Source: Phycisphaerae bacterium
GTDB taxonomy: Bacteria > Planctomycetota > Phycisphaerae > JAJVII01
Length of the DNA stretch: 9,818 bases
Reading direction: 5' to 3'
NCBI GenBank assembly: GCA_028706835.1
Contig: JAQTVL010000118.1
Coordinates: forward strand, 1 to 9,818
The notes beneath the pieces were generated by a model, which searched no databases, was not told the origin of the DNA, and saw nothing but the letters and a program-made list of their open reading frames with translations. The position numbers and the translations under genes are program-made. Each line of letters opens with the position of its first letter. Position 1 is the first letter of the stretch. Below, one piece after another: positions 3,645 through 9,818 of this stretch.

Positions 3645-6488
3645 TCAGCGCCCATAGTCCCGGCGGGCGCGACGCTTGGCGCGGTCCATAGGGGAGCCAC
3701 GATCCTTCTTGGGAGGCGGCGGCGGGGCGGGTGAGGCGATTGGGGCGTCGGCTGCGGGCGGCGACTCGCCGGGTTGGACTGCGATCGCCCTGCCCTTGAA
3801 CTCGCCCGGCTCGCGGCGGGGACGCAGGCGTATCTTGGACAGGATCGCACGAATCGGCAAGCGGGGAATCCGGGAAAACACGCGCCGCGCGATGCCGCCG
3901 GCCCAGGCGAAACCGGCGGAGTTCCACAGGCTCAGCCGCCGACCGGCGATTTCCGCCAGCATCAGCAACAGCGCGGCCAGCAGCAGGATCGGCCTGAAGT
4001 TCACCCAGTTTCGCCGCCGGGCGGTCGGCTCGAACATCTTCTGCAAGCCAAGCCTGGCCTTGCCGCCGCTGACAGCCGCCACCGACGCGAGCGTTTCCCG
4101 GCCGCTGGGCAGGTCGGTCCGCGGGGCGAACTCCGGGGAATACGGCAGGCACATCGCGCCGGTCCGCAGCACGCGATCGCCGCCCAAGCTCACCGCTGCC
4201 TGGTACGTCCCGGTCTGGTCCAGCTCGAACTCGGCCTCGGCGACGCTGTCGTTCAACCAGCGAAGCGGCATTCGCCGGGCGGCTCCCGATTCCTCGCCGG
4301 GGGCCATCAGGTGGGCCACCGGCGATACCTTGGCCTGCTCCACGCGCTCCGGGTCTAGTTCCATCCGCACGACGCCCCGGCCGCCGCGATGGTCCAGCGT
4401 CACTCGCACGCCGTCCGGCTCGTCCCGGCCGAGCAGCCATCGACCTGCCGTCACGAAGAAACTGCCGTAGTCCTTCCACTTGGCCAGCGGGCCGGTGAAC
4501 TTGCCGTCGGCCTCGAACGTAACCGCGAGCGACCGGCCCAGGCCGCGCTGCCAGAACGCGACTACCGGGGCAGAGTACTCGTCCTTGGTCTGATAGCCCA
4601 GCATCGCGCCGGGGCGCAGGTAGGTCAGGTTGAAGCCGGTCAGTTCGGGCATGGCTGCGCCCCGCGCGATGTCGCCAAGGATGCCGAGGTCCGGGCGGCG
4701 CTCCACCGGCGTCGGGTCGCTCACGAACGTGCTCGGGGCGAAGGTGACAGTGTCCTGCTTGAACAGCCGGGGCAGCTCGTTCGGGTTGTCGGTGAACATG
4801 ATGTGCCCGTGCCCCCGGCGGGCGACGTCCCGCAGGAACTGCACGTCCTGATCCTTCTCCGTGCCCAGGCCGATCACGCTGACCGTGATGCCCAGGCCCT
4901 CAAAACGCTTGAGCAGTTCCTCGCAGCCCTCGGGCTCCTCGCTGTCGTTCGCGTCGGCGAAGAGGATCAGGTGCCGCGACGCGCTGGCCGCCTTTTCGAG
5001 CTGCTTGCCGCCGGCCACCAGGCCGGTGAACACGAAGATGCCGCCGCCGGCTGACTCCACCCGGCGAATCCTGCTGATAATCTCGCCCTTCTTCTCCAGC
5101 GTGGTCAGCGGGACGATAATGTGCGCGGAGCTGTCGACCGCGACGATCGACGCCTGGTCCATCTCCGACAGCGTGGTGACAACCTCCGACGCCCCGAGGT
5201 TGGCCAGGTCCATCTTCGTCCGCCCGCCGCCGACCGGGATCGACATCGAGCCGGACCGGTCCATCACGATCGCCATGGCGACGGCCAGCTTGCGGTGCTC
5301 GCGGCGAAGTTCCATCGAGACCGGCAGCACCGGGTCCTTCGCGTTGTCCAGTTCGGACAGGTAGTATCCGCCCGCGCCGAACGACCGCTGGCCGCCCGTC
5401 ACCATCAGGCCGCCGCCCATGTCGGTGACGAACGTTCGCAGCGTCCGCAAGGCGGCTGGGCCGAGGTCGTTGGCGGACGCGTTCTCCAGGATCACGCCGC
5501 GATAGCCAGCCAGCCGGTCCAGAGAGAGGTTGGCCGACTCCGCCGACGCAAGATCGACCTTGAGTTGGCCGGCCGCCATCGCACGCGACAGGTTGTCGGG
5601 CTTGCCGGTGTTGTTGACCAGCAGCAGCGCGGGCGAGGCCTTGACGTGAACGACGCCGCGGGCAGTGTTGTTCTCCGGCTTGTCGCCGGGCTGCGGGTCG
5701 ACGCTGAGTTGGTACTCGACCACGCCCCGGCCGGCGATCGCATCGCGGAAGACCAGGCGGTTGGCGCCGGGCGATATCTGCCGCTTGCCGCGGATCGGCT
5801 CGCTGCCCGGGCGCTTCAGCGTGTAGGAAATCTCGGTCGCGCGGTCGCTGTGGACGACCGCGGAGAACTGGAACGGCTCGTTTTCGTCGATTCGGCTGGG
5901 CAGTTGCATCGAACTGACCGCGATGTCGCCGGTGGTCGGGCGGTCGAAAATCCGGTAGTCGATCGGCACCGCCGACGCCGCCGCACGCCGGGCCGACGGC
6001 AGCGGCGACCCGCCCGTCGATTGGCCGTCGCTGAGCACGAGCACCCGCGAAGGCCGATCGCGGTCGATCAGGGCGAGGGCCATCTCCAACCCGCCGGCCA
6101 GGTCCGTGCCGTCCGGCGGGGTGACGTTCACGTCCGCGCCGTAGGAGCCCTCACCGGTCAGTCGCTGCTGAAGTTGAGCGTTCTTGCCGAACGTGACGAC
6201 GCCGAGGCGATCGCCCTGCCTGCGATCCTTGATCAGCGTGGCGATCAGTTCGTTGCACTCGGCCCGGTCGCGCTCGGTCATCGACGCGCTGCGATCGACG
6301 ACGACCACCACGTCGGTCCCCTGCCCGCCCAGGCGGACCTGCACGCCGGTCAGCGCGGCGATCAGCAGCAGGACGATGCTCGTGCGAATCACAGCCGTGG
6401 CCCGCCCCCACCCGCGCGCCAGCCGCCACAGCGCCGCCCCGGCGGGGATCGCTAGCAACCAAAGAGCAGGCCAGGCAAAGCGAATCAT
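3645..6488 (-). CDS. Membrane protein with two vWA domains and a degenerate glutamine-amidotransferase-like domain
   Basis: This 947-residue protein has two N-terminal membrane segments (about 7-22 and 32-49) and one near the end (about 834-849). The loop between the first two is strongly basic, so by the positive-inside rule the large central part should face the periplasm and the tail the cytoplasm. The first vWA domain (about 58-185) has a MIDAS metal site at D65-S67-S69 in DRSASM, with T128 and D154 in support. A glutamine-amidotransferase-like domain follows (about 285-395, GGGLMVTGGQRSFGAGGYY) but contains no cysteine, so it cannot be catalytic. The second vWA domain (about 400-580) has its MIDAS at D410-S412-S414 in DRSGSM. 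The tail beyond 890 is proline-rich, then very basic. It starts 11 bp after the BatA-like gene, with a GAGGG site overlapping that gap, and is the last gene of the apparent operon. Function is unknown; vWA domains usually mediate metal-dependent protein binding. Confidence 0.9.
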   Translation of the reverse strand: MIRFAWPALWLLAIPAGAALWRLARGWGRATAVIRTSIVLLLIAALTGVQVRLGGQGTDVVVVVDRSASMTERDRAECNELIATLIKDRRQGDRLGVVTFGKNAQLQQRLTGEGSYGADVNVTPPDGTDLAGGLEMALALIDRDRPSRVLVLSDGQSTGGSPLPSARRAAASAVPIDYRIFDRPTTGDIAVSSMQLPSRIDENEPFQFSAVVHSDRATEISYTLKRPGSEPIRGKRQISPGANRLVFRDAIAGRGVVEYQLSVDPQPGDKPENNTARGVVHVKASPALLLVNNTGKPDNLSRAMAAGQLKVDLASAESANLSLDRLAGYRGVILENASANDLGPAALRTLRTFVTDMGGGLMVTGGQRSFGAGGYYLSELDNAKDPVLPVSMELRREHRKLAVAMAIVMDRSGSMSIPVGGGRTKMDLANLGASEVVTTLSEMDQASIVAVDSSAHIIVPLTTLEKKGEIISRIRRVESAGGGIFVFTGLVAGGKQLEKAASASRHLILFADANDSEEPEGCEELLKRFEGLGITVSVIGLGTEKDQDVQFLRDVARRGHGHIMFTDNPNELPRLFKQDTVTFAPSTFVSDPTPVERRPDLGILGDIARGAAMPELTGFNLTYLRPGAMLGYQTKDEYSAPVVAFWQRGLGRSLAVTFEADGKFTGPLAKWKDYGSFFVTAGRWLLGRDEPDGVRVTLDHRGGRGVVRMELDPERVEQAKVSPVAHLMAPGEESGAARRMPLRWLNDSVAEAEFELDQTGTYQAAVSLGGDRVLRTGAMCLPYSPEFAPRTDLPSGRETLASVAAVSGGKARLGLQKMFEPTARRRNWVNFRPILLLAALLLMLAEIAGRRLSLWNSAGFAWAGGIARRVFSRIPRLPIRAILSKIRLRPRREPGEFKGRAIAVQPGESPPAADAPIASPAPPPPPKKDRGSPMDRAKRRARRDYGR

Positions 6489-6499
6489 CGCGCCCTCTT

Positions 6500-8416
6500 C
6501 TAATCCGTCCGTTTAGCCGCAGGACCGAAGGTCCGCGCTTGCGAAGTCACGCCGCCCCCTGTCCCTTGTCTTACCACCCACCAGTTGCCCAGAATCGCCG
6601 CCGCCGTCGCGGCGATCAGCAGCGCGATCAACCAATCGCGGCCGGGGGCGTCGGTGACGAGCATTCGGCCGAGCCCCGCCTGGGCGGCCGCCACCTCGCC
6701 GCTGGCGGCGCCGGTCAGGTCGCTCTCGCGCTCGTCGAGCATGTTCACCGCGAATGTCTCGATCTCCTTGCCGTCGGCCCGCAGCGACCACCGGCCGGAC
6801 GACGCCAGGTCGTCAAGGATCAGCACGTCGCCACGAGGCCAGGGGATATCGCTCGACGGGCCCGTCGGCGGGACGAGAGTGAGCGCGGGCTTGGCCGGCG
6901 ACTCCGGAAGCGGGATCGAGACCGACTCGCCCAGCCGGGTATTGCGATCGTCGAGGCCCGGCATCGCTTCGCGGCGGAGTTGCACCAGGTTGGCCAGCAG
7001 GATCACCCAGTCCTCCGAGTGAATCAGCGTGCTCGACGCCGGGTCCGGGTCGGCGTTGAGCAGCCACGCGGGCACGGGCGACTCGGTCAGCCGGCCAAGC
7101 ACGATGCGGTCGCCGGCGGAAATGACCGGAGCGACCGGCTGGCCGGGCGATGCGCCAACCCGGCCGAGGATCACGCCTTCGAACGCCACGTCGCGAACGA
7201 CCGCGGCGGCGTGGTCGAGGGTGAACGGGCCGTCGGTGGTGATCTCCGGGCGGGTCGTCGGGGCACGCGGACTGCGAGGCTGGGGCACAGGGCCGAGCAG
7301 CACGCGCCACGCGCGGCCGTCTGCACGGTCAATCGCCTTGGTTGCGGGCTGGAAGACAAGGTCGGCTGGCTCGCCCGGGGCGGCGGCGACCGTGTCGCGG
7401 ATGGAGCCCATCGCCTTGCCGATCGCCCGCTGCACCGGGCCGGGCGCGAGGTCGGCGCGGTAGCGGACCTTCTTGGACGACTCGGGGGCGAGGATCAGTT
7501 CGTTGTCGGCGGCCAAGGCGTCGTCGCTGAGGGTGAACCGGATCGCCGGCGTGTTCGCGGGCAGCGCGATCGTGCGCGACCACTCGGCCCGGCCGTCGAG
7601 GCGGATCGTCTCGCGAGCGACCTCACGCGTGTCGCCGTCGGTCGTGCGGGCGGTCAACTCGACGCTGGCGGGGGCGAGCGAAAAATTCCGCAAGCGGACG
7701 AAACACCGGCTGCCGGCGACAACCTTGGGGTCGGGGTCGGCCTCTCGCCGGCCGGCGATGAAACCGACGTTGGCCAGCGGCAGCCCGAAGGCGCGATACG
7801 TCACACCCACGACGCCCTGGCTCGACAGGCGATCGGTCATGAAGATCACGTGGCCGCGGTCGCCCACGAGTTGCCGGCCGAGGGCCAGGGCGGGGTCGGG
7901 GGCGTGGTCAGGCAGCGTGGGACGCCAGGCGTCGAGCGCCGCCCGGACCGCGGCGATAGGCGCGGCGGGGGCGGCGGGGCCATAGAGGGCCTTCGGCGGC
8001 TCGCCCGTGGCCAGGAGCGTCACCCGCCCGCCGGCGGACAGCCTGGCAACCTCGACGAGGACGGCGTCGGCGACCTTATCGCGAACCTTCTTGCCCGGCT
8101 CGGCGGGGTCGCCGGCGGACATGCTCGCGGTGGCATCGAGGACCAGGACCAAGTGCTCGACCTCGGCCGGCTTGCCGAAGCGCAGGTCCGCCAGCAGCAG
8201 GGCAAACAGCAACGCCGCCAGCAGTTCGAGGATCAGCGACGCCGAGATCGGCAGGCGATCCCACCGGCGACCGCTGGGGCGCTGCCGGACCTCGTCTGCC
8301 CAGAGGAACAGGCCCGCGATCCGCTGGGGCATGAACCGGCGCCGCAGGAAATGGATGGCCGCGATCGCAGGCAGGGCGAAGAGGGCGAGCAATCCCCATG
8401 GGTTGGCGAAGAACAT
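6500..8416 (-). CDS. BatA-like membrane-anchored vWA protein
   Basis: This 638-residue protein begins with the BatA (aerotolerance regulator) N-terminal domain: a membrane segment at about 7-24, a basic loop starting RRRFMPQR, and a second segment at about 57-77. A vWA domain follows (about 87-200). Its MIDAS reads D94-A-T96-A-S98, with threonine in place of the usual middle serine. The 390 residues after that have no motif I recognise. A third membrane segment lies at about 594-614 (ALLIAATAAAILGNWW), ahead of a short basic tail. Topology by charge places the vWA domain outside the cytoplasm. The start at 8416 has GGAG about 8 nt upstream and lies 55 bp after the DUF58 gene. In Bacteroides, Bat proteins were linked to aerotolerance; here that is only a name for the domain, and the cellular role is unknown. 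Confidence 0.88.
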   Translation of the reverse strand: MFFANPWGLLALFALPAIAAIHFLRRRFMPQRIAGLFLWADEVRQRPSGRRWDRLPISASLILELLAALLFALLLADLRFGKPAEVEHLVLVLDATASMSAGDPAEPGKKVRDKVADAVLVEVARLSAGGRVTLLATGEPPKALYGPAAPAAPIAAVRAALDAWRPTLPDHAPDPALALGRQLVGDRGHVIFMTDRLSSQGVVGVTYRAFGLPLANVGFIAGRREADPDPKVVAGSRCFVRLRNFSLAPASVELTARTTDGDTREVARETIRLDGRAEWSRTIALPANTPAIRFTLSDDALAADNELILAPESSKKVRYRADLAPGPVQRAIGKAMGSIRDTVAAAPGEPADLVFQPATKAIDRADGRAWRVLLGPVPQPRSPRAPTTRPEITTDGPFTLDHAAAVVRDVAFEGVILGRVGASPGQPVAPVISAGDRIVLGRLTESPVPAWLLNADPDPASSTLIHSEDWVILLANLVQLRREAMPGLDDRNTRLGESVSIPLPESPAKPALTLVPPTGPSSDIPWPRGDVLILDDLASSGRWSLRADGKEIETFAVNMLDERESDLTGAASGEVAAAQAGLGRMLVTDAPGRDWLIALLIAATAAAILGNWWVVRQGTGGGVTSQARTFGPAAKRTD

Positions 8417-8471
8417 TCGGTCACTCCGCAGTCGGATCAGCGCGGTACCTCATCCCCGGCCGCCCACCGGA

Positions 8472-9326
8472 TCATCGCACCTCCAGCACGCCCGCCGGCG
8501 TCAGCACGTCCCGGCAAGCGTCCGCAAGGCTCATCGTGTCCACGATCGTCACGAACGTCCCCGCCGCCCGACGCACCGCCCGTGCCAACCCCGTCTGCAA
8601 CGCGGTCAGCCGGTCGCGATAGCGCCGCACCGCCGGCGGGTCCATCGTCACGTCCAGGAACTCCCCCGACTCCACGTCCACCAGTTTCGCGGGCCGACCG
8701 ACCGTAGGCCGGTCCTCCTCCGCCGTCAGCAGTTGCACCATCGCCAGCGACGCCGCCCGGTCCGCCACCCGCCGCACGATCGCGTCCGCGTCGTGCGGGA
8801 ACAGAAAGTCCGACACCACCAGCCGCATCGACCGCGGCGCGAACCCGATCGGCGCCGCCGCCAACTGCTCCGCCAGCGCCGCCGCCCCGCGCAACTCCAG
8901 CCGGTCGATCGCCGCCGCCAGGTCATGCCGCACCGGCTCGATCCGTTCGCCTATTTCCCACAGCACCGGCGCCGCCCGCCCCTTGTCCGCCAGCCGAACC
9001 AGCAGCAACAGCAGCGACCGCAGCAGTTCCCCCTTCCCGCCGGTCGCCATGGACGCCGACGCATCCACCACCACCTCCAGCCGCGGCGAGACCTCCTCGC
9101 GATACAGTCGCACCGTCAACTGGTCCGTCCGGGCATACGCCGACCAGTCGATGTGCCGCGGATCGTCGCCCGGCGAATACGTCCGGTGGTCCTGGAACTC
9201 CAGCGAGTTCCCCACCGCCGACCCGAGCATCTGCCCGATGACCCCGCCCGTAGGCTGGCGCGGAATCGCCAGCCCATACACCTTGGCCAGCCCGCCGACC
9301 CTCGATTCGCGTTGCTCGGGGGTCAT
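8472..9326 (-). CDS. DUF58 / vWA-like domain protein
   Basis: This 284-residue protein carries the signature DUF58 motif at 50-81 (YSPGDD-RHIDW-AYARTDQL, ending REEVSP). A vWA-like MIDAS follows at D88-S90-S92 in DASASM. No membrane segment is visible, so unlike longer DUF58 proteins it should be cytoplasmic. DUF58 proteins are usually encoded beside MoxR AAA+ ATPases and act with them in protein-complex assembly or stress responses in the few studied cases; no MoxR gene is in the window. The start is the ATG at 9326, where the DUF58 homology begins and only 5 nt after the upstream stop codon. GGGGGAGG at 9340-9347 is a rather distant ribosome binding site. The same frame stays open for about 140 codons upstream of this ATG, but that stretch is the shadow of the preceding gene. 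The tight spacing implies translational coupling. Confidence 0.92.
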   Translation of the reverse strand: MTPEQRESRVGGLAKVYGLAIPRQPTGGVIGQMLGSAVGNSLEFQDHRTYSPGDDPRHIDWSAYARTDQLTVRLYREEVSPRLEVVVDASASMATGGKGELLRSLLLLLVRLADKGRAAPVLWEIGERIEPVRHDLAAAIDRLELRGAAALAEQLAAAPIGFAPRSMRLVVSDFLFPHDADAIVRRVADRAASLAMVQLLTAEEDRPTVGRPAKLVDVESGEFLDVTMDPPAVRRYRDRLTALQTGLARAVRRAAGTFVTIVDTMSLADACRDVLTPAGVLEVR

Positions 9327-9331
9327 CGCTG

Positions 9332-9818
9332 TCACACCGCCTCCCCCGCCCGCTTCGCTCGATACACCCCCGCCTGCTCCGCAACGTCCCGGACGATCAA
9401 TCGCGCATTGAGCGCCAGGCTGATCGCCGACAGCACGATCAGTTCCACCATCGCCACGCCCACGACCTCGGGCCGCGAAACGATCGCCCCCGGCGCCCAG
9501 AACGGGTTCAGCCCGATCAGCGCCGCCGGCGCCTCCGCGCCCCGCTCCATGAACATGAACGGCGCCATCGCCAGCAGGAACAGCATCGCAAGGTTCACCA
9601 GGATCAGCACCCACCGCAGCATCCCAGGCCGCGTCTCCTGGTTCCGCAGGAACAGCCTCGCCAGCGCGTTGCCGAACCCGACATACACGATGATGTACCC
9701 CGCCATCCACAGCGGCAGGTACCACCGGTCCACCCCCTGCCCCAGGCACACCATCGACGGCGCCAGGCAGAACAGCGATTCGATCACCAGCACATACAGC
9801 CAGCCCCGCCCCGGCCCG
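9332..9818 (-). CDS. C-terminal part of a polytopic membrane protein (partial at window edge)
   Basis: The frame is open to the window edge, so the 5' end is missing and 161 residues are visible. Four hydrophobic segments can be seen: around VLVIESLFCLAPSM, LPLWMAGYIIVYVGFG, VLILVNLAMLFLLAMAPFMF and VELIVLSAISLAL. A loop of about 30 residues containing LNPFWAPGAIV separates the last two. A GTG at 9793 could be read as a start but lies within a hydrophobic run with open frame upstream, so it is not preferred. An ABC-2 type permease is possible from the general look and because such genes occur in this neighbourhood in related genomes, but no diagnostic motif was seen. Its stop is 5 nt before the DUF58 start, so the two belong to one transcript. 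Confidence 0.75.
   Translation of the reverse strand, partial: GPGRGWLYVLVIESLFCLAPSMVCLGQGVDRWYLPLWMAGYIIVYVGFGNALARLFLRNQETRPGMLRWVLILVNLAMLFLLAMAPFMFMERGAEAPAALIGLNPFWAPGAIVSRPEVVGVAMVELIVLSAISLALNARLIVRDVAEQAGVYRAKRAGEAV

Noticed and set aside
5121..6455. 444-codon plus-strand reading frame
   Set aside because: Antisense shadow of the double-vWA gene, of low complexity (Arg, Val, Ala, His) and without recognisable domains.
6539..8707. 722-codon plus-strand reading frame
   Set aside because: It lies opposite the BatA-like gene and part of the DUF58 gene, is Arg/Gly/Ala-rich with no domain, and is the expected antisense frame of GC-rich coding DNA.
9327..9749. N-terminal extension of the DUF58 frame to a 425-residue protein
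   Set aside because: The added 141 residues overlap the membrane-protein gene in another frame, are Gly/Ala/Val/Arg-rich, and have no DUF58 homology; the ATG at 9326 fits the family and the operon spacing.

Overview
The window is 9.8 kb of high-GC chromosomal DNA, probably from a planctomycete (Planctomycetota, perhaps the Phycisphaerae). This rests on the style of the tyrosine integrase N-terminus, on a DUF58 / BatA-like / double-vWA gene run of a kind common in that phylum, and on palindromic repeats. It is an inference from family resemblance; no marker gene fixes the taxon.

Left part (1-1731): a complete tyrosine recombinase gene runs rightward toward the 3' end of a tRNA-Ser(GGA) gene on the minus strand. 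This is the usual layout of an element integrated at a tRNA 3' end, so an integrative element probably extends left beyond the window. The 270 bp between integrase and tRNA hold no credible gene. They do hold three copies of the 9-mer TTGGCACAC, two of which form a perfect 22-bp palindrome, and a 12-bp-stem hairpin between the two convergent transcription units.

Middle part (1732-3644): the tRNA and a short-chain dehydrogenase/reductase (SDR) gene diverge from a compact spacer with back-to-back sigma70-like promoters whose -35 boxes lie 5 bp apart. The SDR frame carries an in-frame, G-run/C-run palindromic insertion. After it, in the gap before the convergent thiol peroxidase gene (tpx), lies a second and different palindromic element with perfect 18-bp arms. 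The tpx gene has its own upstream region of about 180 bp.

Right part (3645-9818): four closely spaced minus-strand genes look like one operon, read right to left. They are the C-terminal part of a polytopic membrane protein (cut by the window edge), a soluble DUF58/vWA protein, a BatA-like membrane-anchored vWA protein, and a 947-residue membrane protein with two vWA domains around a degenerate glutamine-amidotransferase-like domain. Such genes usually sit near a MoxR-type AAA+ ATPase. None is visible here; if present it lies to the right. The predicted products combine a cytoplasmic vWA factor with two vWA proteins facing outward from the membrane. Their cellular task is unknown. Base composition changes sharply inside this operon near 8450.
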